DNA of 47,807 bases from Mucilaginibacter sp. GTDB taxonomy: Bacteria > Bacteroidota > Bacteroidia > Sphingobacteriales > Sphingobacteriaceae. Position numbers and translations under genes: made by a program. Positions 1 through 12,391 of this stretch are shown here, in pieces. Positions within the stretch are counted from its first letter, which is position 1; every line of letters starts with the position of its first letter. The stretch is from the NCBI GenBank assembly GCA_028288125.1, contig JAQBOH010000003.1:1-47807 (forward strand), written 5' to 3'. A model generated the notes under the pieces. The model ran no database searches and was not told the origin of the DNA. It saw only the letters and a program-made list of their open reading frames with translations.

Positions 1-370
1 CATAGTTTTTGTCAAAAGCCGGCTTCATAGGTACCACTTTTTCCAACTCGGGCTTAATGGCATTTAACAGGCCCGGCTCCAGCACTTTCGCCTTCATGGC
101 CGCCTCATAAACGTTATCCGAGTACACATCCCAGCCGCCAAAAACAATATCATTTAAATCGGCCAGCGGCACAAAATCTTTCACTTTAGGATAGCGGTTT
201 TCTGTACGTTTGCCCAGGCGGATACTTCCCATCTGCGTAAGCGAACCTATCGGCTGCGATATTCCTTTTTTTACGGCTTCTACTCCTGCAATAAGGGTAG
301 TAGCTACTGCGCCCAATCCCGGAATTAATATTCCAAGCTTTCCTTCGGCCGGTTCAATATTGGTTTTCAT
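1..370 (-). CDS. inositol-3-phosphate synthase (myo-inositol-1-phosphate synthase), N-terminal part, truncated by window edge
   Basis: Own reverse-strand translation from ATG at 370: MKTNIEPAEGKLGILIPGLGAVATTLIAGVEAVKKGISQPIGSLTQMGSIRLGKRTENRYPKVKDFVPLADLNDIVFGGWDVYSDNVYEAA...; N-terminal dinucleotide-binding segment and 'DIVFGGWD' typical of MIPS. Confidence 0.85.
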   Translation of the reverse strand, partial: MKTNIEPAEGKLGILIPGLGAVATTLIAGVEAVKKGISQPIGSLTQMGSIRLGKRTENRYPKVKDFVPLADLNDIVFGGWDVYSDNVYEAAMKAKVLEPGLLNAIKPELEKVVPMKPAFDKNY

Positions 371-403
371 CAATTGTGGTTATAACGTTGTATATTTTTA
401 TAG

Positions 404-1386
404 TTAGATCCATTTGTTTAACCGGTACCAGTTAAGCGTTTCGGTTAAACCCGATTGCAGGTTATGCCCGGGAGAAAAGCCCAGATCAGCTTTAGCTTCC
501 CTGATAGAACAATACCAGTTAACAGCTATTAACTCGCTTAGTTTTTCAATATTCAGGATGGCAGCCCGGTTGCTCAAATAACAGTATTTTTCGGATAGAT
601 ATGCTATAAATTTTACAAAGTTTACAGGCAGATGAAATTTAAGCGTTTTTTGGTTTAAGATTGCTTTGGTAAGATTGCCCAGTTCGTAACGGCCGTAGTA
701 GTTACCGTCAGATAAATTATAGGTCTTGTGATTTCCCGCATACAGCGCTTTAATGGCCGCCTTAGCTAAATCAGCTACATATAAAAAACTAAAATGTTGC
801 GCAGAGCTGCCAATGTAAGGCTCAATTCCCTTTGATACCTGCTTGAAAAAAATAAAGATACCACGGTCGCGCGGACCATATACACCGGTTGGCCTTAATA
901 TCGTATAGTTTAACGCGGGAAATGCTTTTAAATTTTCTTCGCCCAGCAGCTTACTCCTGCCGTAAGCGGTAATGGGGCGGGGAGGAGCGGACTCAGTTAT
1001 TACCCCCTCCAACGTGTTTAACGGGCCGACTGCGGCCAGGCTGCTTATTAAAACAAATTTTTTCAGTTGGATACCGCTTTGCTGAACAGCTAAGGCGAGG
1101 TTATGCGTATATCCGGCGTTTACCTCATCGTATTCCGTTTGTGATCGGGCGGCGGTGATGCCGGCGGCATGTATGATATAATCATATTGCCTTTCGCGGA
1201 TATCTCTTTTCAGCGATGCCACGTCATTGAAGTCGGAATAAACATATTGGATATTTAAACCTTTCAGGTGATCCGTTTTGCTGCTTTTTCTAACAGCGGC
1301 AAATACTTCAAGGTTGTTTTTTAAAGCTTCTTCAATTAAGTGGTACCCTACAAATCCGCTTGCACCGGTTATCAGTACCTTCTCTT

Positions 1387-1390
<4 letters not shown>
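404..1390 (-). CDS. NAD-dependent epimerase/dehydratase (extended SDR), candidate ceramide/3-ketosphinganine-pathway reductase
   Basis: GASGFVGYHL Rossmann motif, YGRSK active-site motif; overlaps the upstream gene by 4 nt. Confidence 0.85.
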
Positions 1391-3710
<2,320 letters not shown>

Positions 3711-3913
3711 TTAACCCTGCTTAAATTTTTTGTAAAAATACCATGAATTCGCTAAAAACTCATTATTTAGGTGTAATTTTTTTAAATTACTTAAAAAGCG
3801 AACCCATTCTCAACCGGCAAATTAATTAAATTTTTTATTTATTCGGCGACACAAATTTGCATTTTTTTAAGAAAAGTGAAAAAAGCACGTGAAATAATGT
3901 GGTTTTATCTTCG

Positions 3914-3944
3914 TTGCGTAAAAATTTTGTGGTTTATATTTTTG
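3914..3944 (+). promoter_or_regulatory. putative Bacteroidota housekeeping promoter (-33 TTG, N20, -7 TATTTTTG) for the efflux operon
   Basis: TTG at 3914-3916 and TATTTTTG at 3937-3944 match the TTTG/TAnnTTTG consensus; ~105 nt upstream of the likely start at 4049. Confidence 0.4.
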
Positions 3945-4048
3945 TAGTTATAAAATGTAAGATATTCGCACTCTCTTATCAATATGGCGAAAGTTTTTAC
4001 CAACCAATGCCCAAAATATACGTTGTAAGATGTACGATAATCCTGCCC

Positions 4049-5374
4049 ATGAAAAAATTTACTTATCTGCTGCTTTTTATATTAACACTCATTTTGCCTT
4101 CGGTTCTTTTTGCGCAAACAAGCCGCGATACCGTTGTAACGTTAAAGCAATGTATCGATTTTGCGTTGCGCAATCAGCCTGTAGTGAGACAGGCCTCGAT
4201 TGATCAGCAAATTAATGAAAGAGATATTCGTATCAGCCTTGCAGGATGGCTGCCGCAATTAAATTCGTCCGGGCAGTACCAGTATTATTTTAAAGGCAGC
4301 CCGGTAGCCACTACCGGCGGGGCCGCGTTACCGAACGGTACCAATCTTAGTAACTTTTCTACACTGGGGTTGCAGGCAAGCCAGGTGATATATAATAACG
4401 ATGTACTGCAGGCGGCTAAAGCAGCTAAATATTCCCGCCAGTATTATAAGGACAATGTTTTTAGCAGCCAGGTTAATGTTGTATCTGATGTGAGCAAAGC
4501 GTTCTTTGATGTCCTGCTTTCGCAAAAGCAGCTTGATATTTTAAACGAAGACATCACCAGGCTCCAGCGGAGTTTAAAAGACGCATATAGCAGGTACCAG
4601 GCAGGCGTATCCGACAAAACCGATTATAAACAAGCCACTATATCGTTAAACAATTCTTTGTCGTCGCGTAAGCAAACCGCCGAGGCTATTAACAGCAAGA
4701 TCGCCTATCTGAAACAGATAATGGGTATCAACCGCGACCATAATTTGGTCCTTTCTTACGATTCAACCCGATTTGAAAAGGAAACCTATATCGATACCAA
4801 CCAAAAGCTGGATGTAAACAACCGTATAGAATACCGGTTGCTCGAAACACAAAAAAACCTCAGGGATGTGAGCGTAAATTATTACAAATGGGGATTTCTG
4901 CCATCCGTATCCGCGTTTGGGAACTATAATTTGATCTATCTAAGCGACCGGTTCTCAAATCTTTACAATACATCCTACCCAAATGCCTATGCCGGACTTT
5001 CGCTGGCATTACCTATTTTCCAGGGAACGAAGCGGCTGCAAAACTTAAGCAGAGCCAGGCTCGAAGTGGATCGCGCTAATCTTGACATCGAAAACTCGGC
5101 TAACACCATCAATACGGAGTACGTACAGGCGCTGGCGGGCTATAAAAGCAATTATACCAGCTGGCTGTTGGTTAAACAAAATGTCGACCTTGCGAAGGAT
5201 GTTTATAAAGTGGTAAGCCTGCAATACCGCGAGGGTATAAAAACTTATCTGGATGTCATCGTATCGCAATCCGACCTGCGGACAGCGGAATTAAATTATT
5301 ATAATTCATTATTCCAGTTATTATCCAGCAAAATAGATTTGGAAAAATCGCTGGGTATTCTTAGCGTACAATAA
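4049..5374 (+). CDS. TolC family outer membrane efflux protein
   Basis: ORF opens at 3899, but a signal peptide MKKFTYLLLFILTLILPSVLFAQ starts at 4049; repeated long helical segments and TolC-type ending. Confidence 0.9.
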   Translation: MKKFTYLLLFILTLILPSVLFAQTSRDTVVTLKQCIDFALRNQPVVRQASIDQQINERDIRISLAGWLPQLNSSGQYQYYFKGSPVATTGGAALPNGTNLSNFSTLGLQASQVIYNNDVLQAAKAAKYSRQYYKDNVFSSQVNVVSDVSKAFFDVLLSQKQLDILNEDITRLQRSLKDAYSRYQAGVSDKTDYKQATISLNNSLSSRKQTAEAINSKIAYLKQIMGINRDHNLVLSYDSTRFEKETYIDTNQKLDVNNRIEYRLLETQKNLRDVSVNYYKWGFLPSVSAFGNYNLIYLSDRFSNLYNTSYPNAYAGLSLALPIFQGTKRLQNLSRARLEVDRANLDIENSANTINTEYVQALAGYKSNYTSWLLVKQNVDLAKDVYKVVSLQYREGIKTYLDVIVSQSDLRTAELNYYNSLFQLLSSKIDLEKSLGILSVQ

Positions 5375-5382
5375 AAACAAAT

Positions 5383-6555
5383 ATGAAGACAAGAAATATA
5401 CTTTGGCTGTCGCCGTTTATCGGGTTAATATGGTCGTCGTGCCATCAGCAAACCAAGCAAAATACGGTACTGCCGCCAACGCCTGTAAACATTACCGAGG
5501 CTAAAGTTGCCAACGCGGTTTATTATGATAAGTACCAGGGGACTGTTGTGGCTTTAAATACCGTTGAATTACGCAGCGAAGTCACCGGTTTTATAACCGG
5601 TATATTTTTTAAAGAGGGCGAGATAGTGCCAAAAGGCAAACCGCTTTATGAGATTGACCGGCGTAAATACCAGGCTGCCTACAGCCAGGCAATGGCTAAC
5701 CTGGCAAGCGCCAATGCTAACCTGGTAAAGGCACAAAAAGATGTTGACCGGTATAATATGCTGTTAAAAAACGATGCTGTGGCACGCCAAACTGTCGACC
5801 AGGCTGTTGCGGCTTATGAAACCAGTAAAAGCCAGGTTGCCGTTGCAAAAGCGGGCGTGTTGTCGGCTAAAACCGACCTCTCATATTCAATCATTACCGC
5901 GCCGTTTACCGGCCGCATAGGCATTTCGCAGGTTAAGCTTGGCGCGCAGGTTTCGCCGGGATCAACGTTGTTAAATACCATTTCGAGCGAACACCCGATA
6001 GGGGTTGATGTGGTTGTTAATGAAGATGATATCGACCGTTTTTATAAGCTGCAAAAAAGCAGCACCGACTCAACCTTTAAATTACAAACATCCGATGGGA
6101 ACGAATACAATAAGCCGGGCAAGGTTTTAGCTATCGACCGCGGCGTAGCCAGTCAAACCGGGACGATAAAAGTAAGGATACAATTTCCTAATGACAACGA
6201 TATGCTTAAAGACGGAATGAGCTGCGTATTGAACGTGTTAAACAATGAATCGGGCAACCGTATCCAGATCCCTTCCAAAGCCGTTACCGAGCAAATGGGC
6301 GAGTTCTTTGTTTTCACCGCACAAGATACAGTCGCTAAACAGCGCAAGGTAACACTTGGCCCAAGGGTAGGGACAAATATCGTTATTATGAATGGGCTGC
6401 AGCCGGGCGATAAGGTTATTACCGATGGTTTCCAGCGTTTGCGCGACGGCGGAAAAATAACGCTTGGCAATCCTGCAGGACAGAGCGCCCCGGGCGATAA
6501 AAGTTCGTCTTCACCGGCAGGCGGCCCTCCGAAACAACCCGGCCAGGCAAAATAA
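5383..6555 (+). CDS. RND efflux transporter periplasmic adaptor subunit (MFP)
   Basis: Lipoyl/barrel-sandwich motifs (VELRSEVTGFITGIFFKEGEIVPKGKPLYEID, ITAPFTGRIGISQVKLGAQVSPG); lipoprotein-like N-terminus with Cys. Confidence 0.93.
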   Translation: MKTRNILWLSPFIGLIWSSCHQQTKQNTVLPPTPVNITEAKVANAVYYDKYQGTVVALNTVELRSEVTGFITGIFFKEGEIVPKGKPLYEIDRRKYQAAYSQAMANLASANANLVKAQKDVDRYNMLLKNDAVARQTVDQAVAAYETSKSQVAVAKAGVLSAKTDLSYSIITAPFTGRIGISQVKLGAQVSPGSTLLNTISSEHPIGVDVVVNEDDIDRFYKLQKSSTDSTFKLQTSDGNEYNKPGKVLAIDRGVASQTGTIKVRIQFPNDNDMLKDGMSCVLNVLNNESGNRIQIPSKAVTEQMGEFFVFTAQDTVAKQRKVTLGPRVGTNIVIMNGLQPGDKVITDGFQRLRDGGKITLGNPAGQSAPGDKSSSSPAGGPPKQPGQAK

Positions 6556-6575
6556 CAGATTAAAATTATGAAAGA

Positions 6576-9500
6576 ATGATCGCAGAGACCTTTATACGCA
6601 GACCCGTTACCGCTATTGTTATTTCGGTAGTTATAGTGGTAGTTGGTATTTTAGCTATAACCTCATTGCCCATCGGGCAATACCCCGAAATTACGCCGCC
6701 CACGGTTAATATAACCGGCACTTATACAGGCGCCGACGCGCTTACTGTTGAGCAAACCGTTGCCACGCCGGTTGAAGTGCAGGTTAACGGTACGCCGGGA
6801 ATGACTTATTTGCAAAGCAACAGCACCAGTAACGGTCAAATGAGCATGACTGCGAATTTTGAGGTGGGTACAGACATAAATATTGCCGCGCTTGATGTTC
6901 AAAACCGCGTGGGTATTGCCACACCAACCCTGCCGCAGGAAGTGCAGCGTTTGGGTTTAACGGTACGGAAACGTAACCCAAGCATATTGATGCTGGTGGC
7001 TATATATGCGCCTAAAGGATCACATAATGTAACCTTCCTTGATAACTATACCAACGTTTTTGTCCGCGACGCGTTATTGCGGGCAAAAGGAGTGGGAGAC
7101 GTTTTTACCCGCGCGGATGACTTTAGCATGCGTATCTGGCTAAAGCCGGATAAACTGGCGGCTCTTGGGATGAGCGCTTCTGACGTTACAAGCGCATTGC
7201 AGGAACAAAACGCCCAGATAGATGCCGGTTCTGTTGGCTCAACTCCCCAGAAAAAAGAGCAGGCTTTTGAATATACTGTATTGGTAAAAGGCCGTTTAAC
7301 CGAACCTTCGGAATTTGGAAATATCATTGTGAAAACAATACCCGGAACCGGCGCTACTGTACATTTGAAAGATGTTGCCCGGGTTGAATTGGGCAAATTT
7401 AATTATGCCGGAAATTCATTCGTTGATGGCAAAAGGTCTTCATACCTGCTTATTTACCAGGCGCCTAACAGCAACGCGCTCGAAACGGCGGACAACGTAT
7501 ATGCTACCATGGAACAGCTTAAAAAAAGCTTTCCCGAGGATATTGATTACGTAGTGCCTTTTGAATCGATAACCGTTGTGCAGGTTTCGGTTCATGAAGT
7601 GGTGATCACTTTACTCATCGCGTTATGCCTGGTTATCGTGGTGGTTTTTTTGTTTTTACAAAGCTGGCGCAGCACGCTTATCCCGGTGCTGGCTATTCCG
7701 GTATCTATTATCGGCACATTTATATTCTTTATACCGCTCCACTTTACCATCAATACTTTAACGCTGTTTGGCTTCGTACTGGCCATTGGTATTGTCGTGG
7801 ATGACGCCATCGTGGTGGTTGAGGCTGTGCAGCATTATATTGATGAGCAGGGCATGTCGGCAAAGGATGCTACAATACATGCCATGCGCGACATCTCGGC
7901 GCCGGTTATAGCAATAGCGCTTATCCTGGCCGCGGTGTTTGTTCCGGTGGGTTTTATACCGGGCATAGTAGGAAGGCTTTACCAGCAATTTGCCATCACC
8001 ATTGCGATATCGGTACTTATATCGGCATTTGTGGCTCTTTCTTTAACACCGGCGTTGTGTTCATTAATGCTTAAGCCGCATAAGCCCGATAAAAAATCAA
8101 AGGGCCTGGATAAGTTCTTTTTCGTATTTAACGAATGGTTTGAACGCGTTACCGGTAAATATCGAAACGGGGTTCATCGCGGTATAAAAAATTCTAAATT
8201 CGTTATTATCATACTCGTTTGTGTTATCGCCGGTACTATACTTCTGTTTAAAACCAAGCCGACCGGTTTTATCCCGACAGAAGATGACGGCCGTATTTAT
8301 GTGACTTATGATTTGCCCGAAGCTTCGTCAACCCAGCGTACCGTTGAGGTGCTTCACCAGATAATGCGGTCGCTTGATAGTATTCCGGAAATATATCATT
8401 ATGCCGCCCTTGGCGGACTGAACGCCGTAAGTTTTGCAAGTAAATCAAATAGCGCTACCATATTTTGCCAGCTACGGCCATGGGACCAGCGGGAGAAGAA
8501 ATCGCAGCAAATATTTGGCGTAATTGCGCGGATACAAAAAAAGCTGGCCAGGTTTAAAGAGGCAAACATTGTTGTTATTGCACCACCCGCTATACCCGGG
8601 TTAGGCAGTTCGGCAGGCTTTACTTTTATTCTAGAGGAAAAACAGGCAGGCGGCGACATTAAAAACTTTGAAAAGGTATTGCAAACCTTTATAGCCGCCG
8701 CAAATAAACGACCCGAGATCGGCAAAGCATTTTCGTTTTTTACGGCCCGTACCCCAGCCTATGAATTGACAATTGACAGGGAAAAAGCCAAAAAACTTGG
8801 TGTGGCTATATCTGATATAAGCTCGGCCCTGCAAACGTACATGGGCAGTGCATTTATCAACGACTTTACCATTTACGGACGAAACTTTCACGTAGTGGCA
8901 CAGGCCGATACCAATTATCGCACCAATATTCAAAACATCGGGCAGTACTTCGTGCGCAACCAGGCCGGGGCAATGGTGCCGCTAAGTACGCTAACATCCT
9001 ATAAAATGATTGAGAATGCGCCGTTAATATCTCACTTTAACTTATTCCGGTCATCCGAAATTGATGGTACCTCGGCGCCCGGTTATAGCAGCGGCGATGC
9101 GATTAAGGCTTTACAAGAAGTGGCTGCCCAAACGCTGCCGCAGGGGTTCGGTTATGAGTTTGCCGGTCTTAGCCGCGAGGAAATCATATCGGGCTCGAAA
9201 ACAGTATATATTTTTATGCTATCAATTGGGTTTGTATTTCTTTTCCTTGCAGCATTGTATGAAAGCTGGTCAGTACCGTTTTCGGTGATCCTTGCCGTGC
9301 CGCTTGGGGCTTTTGGCGCGATATTGTTTTTAACGTTCAACCCCAGCCTTGATGATAATATTTACGCCCAGATCGGTTTAATTACCCTGATCGGGTTAGC
9401 GGCGAAGAACGCCATATTAATTGTTGAATTTGCCAAAGAGCGCGTGGATAGGGGAATGGAGCTGGAAAAAGCAACCCTCGAAGCGGTGAGGCTGCGTTTG

Positions 9501-9755
9501 CGGCCTATCATCATGACCTCGATGGCATTTATCCTGGGCGTATTGCCGCTGGTATTCGCGTCGGGCGCAGGTGCGCAGGCCAGGCAAACCATCGGCTGGA
9601 CCGTATTTGGAGGGATGTTGACCGCTACCTCGCTGGCCGTATTTATTGTGCCGGTTTTATTTTATACCATTACCCGCTTTGCCTACGGAAAAAGAAAGCT
9701 GGCCGAACTGGAGAAGGATTATAAACCCGACCCTGACCACGACCCGCAAGCATAG
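6576..9755 (+). CDS. RND (HAE1/AcrB-type) efflux transporter inner-membrane subunit
   Basis: 1059 aa; MIAETFIRRPVTAIVISVVIVVVGILAITSLPIGQYPEITPP, GIVVDDAIVVVEAV, LAAKNAILIVEFAKE. Confidence 0.96.
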   Translation: MIAETFIRRPVTAIVISVVIVVVGILAITSLPIGQYPEITPPTVNITGTYTGADALTVEQTVATPVEVQVNGTPGMTYLQSNSTSNGQMSMTANFEVGTDINIAALDVQNRVGIATPTLPQEVQRLGLTVRKRNPSILMLVAIYAPKGSHNVTFLDNYTNVFVRDALLRAKGVGDVFTRADDFSMRIWLKPDKLAALGMSASDVTSALQEQNAQIDAGSVGSTPQKKEQAFEYTVLVKGRLTEPSEFGNIIVKTIPGTGATVHLKDVARVELGKFNYAGNSFVDGKRSSYLLIYQAPNSNALETADNVYATMEQLKKSFPEDIDYVVPFESITVVQVSVHEVVITLLIALCLVIVVVFLFLQSWRSTLIPVLAIPVSIIGTFIFFIPLHFTINTLTLFGFVLAIGIVVDDAIVVVEAVQHYIDEQGMSAKDATIHAMRDISAPVIAIALILAAVFVPVGFIPGIVGRLYQQFAITIAISVLISAFVALSLTPALCSLMLKPHKPDKKSKGLDKFFFVFNEWFERVTGKYRNGVHRGIKNSKFVIIILVCVIAGTILLFKTKPTGFIPTEDDGRIYVTYDLPEASSTQRTVEVLHQIMRSLDSIPEIYHYAALGGLNAVSFASKSNSATIFCQLRPWDQREKKSQQIFGVIARIQKKLARFKEANIVVIAPPAIPGLGSSAGFTFILEEKQAGGDIKNFEKVLQTFIAAANKRPEIGKAFSFFTARTPAYELTIDREKAKKLGVAISDISSALQTYMGSAFINDFTIYGRNFHVVAQADTNYRTNIQNIGQYFVRNQAGAMVPLSTLTSYKMIENAPLISHFNLFRSSEIDGTSAPGYSSGDAIKALQEVAAQTLPQGFGYEFAGLSREEIISGSKTVYIFMLSIGFVFLFLAALYESWSVPFSVILAVPLGAFGAILFLTFNPSLDDNIYAQIGLITLIGLAAKNAILIVEFAKERVDRGMELEKATLEAVRLRLRPIIMTSMAFILGVLPLVFASGAGAQARQTIGWTVFGGMLTATSLAVFIVPVLFYTITRFAYGKRKLAELEKDYKPDPDHDPQA

Positions 9756-9787
9756 TCCGACGACGCTTTTTGCCGTTTATATCATAT

Positions 9788-9835
9788 AAATTCAGCTCAA
9801 ATAGGATCCACATCTGTTTGAGCTGAATTTTTTTT
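9788..9835 (+). terminator. intrinsic terminator downstream of RND operon
   Basis: Perfect 14-bp arms aaattcagctcaaa (9788-9801) / tttgagctgaattt (9817-9830) followed by T-run. Confidence 0.85.
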
Positions 9836-10064
9836 GAGGAAAAATTCCTTAGTTTTTTAAATCATTCCAGCCCCTCTATGCTTTCCTCAAAACTACTATG
9901 AGTATCAGTCTTTAAGCTATTAACAATTGTTAAAAAGCTGGGAATAAATGCGATTTTATGAGCGCTTTTTGACGGAAAAACGGCCAAAAATGACACAAAT
10001 GGCAAAGTATTTGTGAACTTATAGTTAATCTATTTAATTATAAATCTACAAAAAACAACAATTT

Positions 10065-10601
10065 ATGAAAAAGTCATCAAAGTTAATAACAGTAGCATTA
10101 AGCGCGGCAGCGTTGTTTTTTGCCGGCAATGTAAAGGCCCAGACGACAAAAGCCACAGACGACAGCAAGTTGCGGCTGGGTATAGGTGTTGAGGCTGGCA
10201 TTCCTACAGGCAATGCTCACAATGTTTCAGATTTTGAGTTAGGCGGTACTGCCCGTTTACAGTATGACGCGGACAAGAGTTTTGCTATTACTCTTACGTC
10301 CGGGTACTACAATATGTTCGGCAAGGACATACCGGGAACAAATGTGAAGTATCAAAGCCTTGGCATAGTGCCATTAAAAGCGGGTATAAAAGCGTTTTTT
10401 GCATCAGACCTATATTTTGGCGCCGAAGCCGGTGCCGGTTTTGAAACAAACAGCGGGGGCGGCACTAAGTTTATTGTGTCGCCGGCGTTAGGTTTTGCCA
10501 ACAAAACCTGGGATGTAGGCGTACGATACGAAAATTTCTCTGGTCAGGGCAATAACTACGGCCTGGTTGGTTTGCGTTTAGCCTATGCCTTTGGATTGTA
10601 A
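10065..10601 (+). CDS. small outer membrane beta-barrel protein
   Basis: Signal peptide MKKSSKLITVALSAAALFFAGNVKAQ; alternating amphipathic strands; terminal ..GLRLAYAFGL. Confidence 0.8.
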   Translation: MKKSSKLITVALSAAALFFAGNVKAQTTKATDDSKLRLGIGVEAGIPTGNAHNVSDFELGGTARLQYDADKSFAITLTSGYYNMFGKDIPGTNVKYQSLGIVPLKAGIKAFFASDLYFGAEAGAGFETNSGGGTKFIVSPALGFANKTWDVGVRYENFSGQGNNYGLVGLRLAYAFGL

Positions 10602-10619
10602 TTGGTGATCAGGAGTTAG

Positions 10620-10670
10620 AGATTGGAGATTAGGTATTATCGAAACAAGAAACTAATCTCCAATCTTTTA
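10620..10670. terminator. terminator hairpin
   Basis: agattggagattag (10620-10633) / ctaatctccaatct (10653-10666), perfect 14-bp inverted repeat followed by ttta. Confidence 0.7.
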
Positions 10671-10874
10671 TTTATTGATTAGTCCGGGAAGTGCGGAAGA
10701 ACTGTATCTGACGTTTCGGTTAAAATAACTTAAATTATATGTAAGAGGCTAATATAATGCCTAACCACCGGCGGAAGAAAGCATTAAGAGCGGAAAAATG
10801 GGGTAAGAATTAAGGTAGCTTTCATTCAAAATTTATCAGGAAACTTTATAAAAGCAGTGACAGTATTTTGTCAG

Positions 10875-10964
10875 TGTATCTGTTGTATCTGTTGTATCTC
10901 TTGTATCTCTTGTATCTGCTGTATCTGCTGTATCCGTTGTATCTCTTGTATCTGCTGTATCTCT
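10875..10964. repeat. 9-bp tandem repeat, 10 contiguous units of TGTATCTNY-type (TGTATCTGT/CT/GC)
   Basis: Units read directly: tgtatctgt x2, tgtatctct x2, tgtatctgc x2, tgtatccgt, tgtatctct, tgtatctgc, tgtatctct. Confidence 0.95.
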
Positions 10965-11026
10965 CTCATAAAATAATACAGTTGAGTTGCAGGAGATTTT
11001 ACTTAAAACTTTCAATCCACAACTTG

Positions 11027-12391
11027 CTACGCCCCGGGCGCGCCAAACTGCAGGATGAATGCCGAGCCGATGCCGCTGGTAGATTGTACCTGTATGTTGC
11101 CCTTGTGCAGCAGCATAATTTGCTTGCACAAGCTTAACCCGATGCCGCTGCCGGCCTTGCGCGTGCTGAAAAAGGGGATAAAAATTTTGTCGAGCAGCTC
11201 GGGCGCCATGCCCATACCGTTGTCGGCCACTTTTACCAGCGTTTTATTGTTAGCCTGTACTTCGGCGGTGAGGGTGATGCGTGGCTCGTCGCGTTCTTTT
11301 ACGGCTTCAACGGCGTTTACCAGCAGGTTGATCATTACCTGCTCAAGCAGGTTCAAATCGGCCTCGATGGCCAGGGTAGGGTCGCGCAGGATGATCTCGA
11401 GCTCGATATGCTTTTTTTCGAATGTGGGCCGCATCAAACTGTTCAGCGTTTCGAACAGGTTGCGCACCAGTATTTTGGTGAGATCGAGCCTGGTTACCTT
11501 GTTGAGACTGCGGTAGCTCTCGGTAAATTTGAGCAGGCCTTCGCTGCGCCGTTTTATGGTATCGATGCCGAGCTCCAAATCCTCCAGCTGGCTGCTTACC
11601 GGGCTATTTTTGATCTCGGGGCTTTGCAGCCGGTTTTTCAATGTATCCGCCAGCGACGAGATGGGCGCTACTGAGTTCATAATTTCGTGCGTCATCACGT
11701 TCAGCAGTTTTTGCCAGGCTTTCGATTCGGTTTCGTCGAGCGCCTCGCTTACGTTCTGGAAAGCGACGAGCTTGTAAATTTTTTCGTCGCTGCGCAGCAT
11801 GCTGGCGGTCACCAATATTTTAACCAGCTGCTGGTTACGTGTAATGGTGATGATCTTGGCATCGCCGGGTTTAAGCTTGATGATCTCGTTATACAAGCCC
11901 TCTTCGCGCTTTTCGAGCGAATGGATGGTTTTTAAATACGGCACGCCGATGAGCTTTTTGAAGGCTTCGTTGATCCAGCCCGTTTCGCCATTTTCCTGCT
12001 CGTATGACAGTATGCCGGTGTCAACCAGCTCCAGTATTTTTTGCAGGTAGTGGTATTGTGTTTCGCGCTCGCGGCTGATGAGTTTGAACGTGGTGTTGAT
12101 TTCGTTAAAACCTTTACGAAGCGGCTTTAGCTCGGTAGGGGCCTTCCGCACATCAAAGTGCCGCGAAAAATCACGGTAATGGATTGACTCGACAAACTGG
12201 CTCACCTCGTCCTGGGCTTTTTTTTGAAAGCGTATCAGATCGATCACCTCGAACACACACAGCGGAACGGTCACGACTAGAAATAAAATGTAATCGCGTG
12301 CAGTGAGCACCAACGCCGATGTTACGGTGAGCGTAGCAAACAAGATGAGTACACGCAGCACCAGCCGCCATTCGTATCGCTTAAATATCAT
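11027..12391 (-). CDS. NtrY-like sensor histidine kinase
   Basis: N-terminal TM segments, H-box LLNVMTHEIMNSVAPISSLADTLKNRL, N-box NLLVNAVEAVKE, G-boxes VADNGMGM and GSGIGLSLCKQIM; overlaps the response regulator by 11 nt. Confidence 0.93.
   Translation of the reverse strand: MIFKRYEWRLVLRVLILFATLTVTSALVLTARDYILFLVVTVPLCVFEVIDLIRFQKKAQDEVSQFVESIHYRDFSRHFDVRKAPTELKPLRKGFNEINTTFKLISRERETQYHYLQKILELVDTGILSYEQENGETGWINEAFKKLIGVPYLKTIHSLEKREEGLYNEIIKLKPGDAKIITITRNQQLVKILVTASMLRSDEKIYKLVAFQNVSEALDETESKAWQKLLNVMTHEIMNSVAPISSLADTLKNRLQSPEIKNSPVSSQLEDLELGIDTIKRRSEGLLKFTESYRSLNKVTRLDLTKILVRNLFETLNSLMRPTFEKKHIELEIILRDPTLAIEADLNLLEQVMINLLVNAVEAVKERDEPRITLTAEVQANNKTLVKVADNGMGMAPELLDKIFIPFFSTRKAGSGIGLSLCKQIMLLHKGNIQVQSTSGIGSAFILQFGAPGA

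Noticed and set aside
210-407. 65-aa + ORF at left edge
   Set aside because: Antisense to the recognisable inositol-3-phosphate synthase reading frame.
3899-4048. N-terminal 50-aa extension of the TolC ORF
   Set aside because: The signal peptide begins at 4049 and a promoter-like element lies at 3914-3944, so the extension is probably untranslated.
10875-10964. CRISPR array
   Set aside because: Units are 9 bp and contiguous without spacers.
10836-11137. ORFs in both strands across the 9-bp repeat (LYLLYLLYL / DTADTRDT)
   Set aside because: Product of an open 9-bp repeat in multiple frames; overlap the kinase 3' end; no independent coding evidence.
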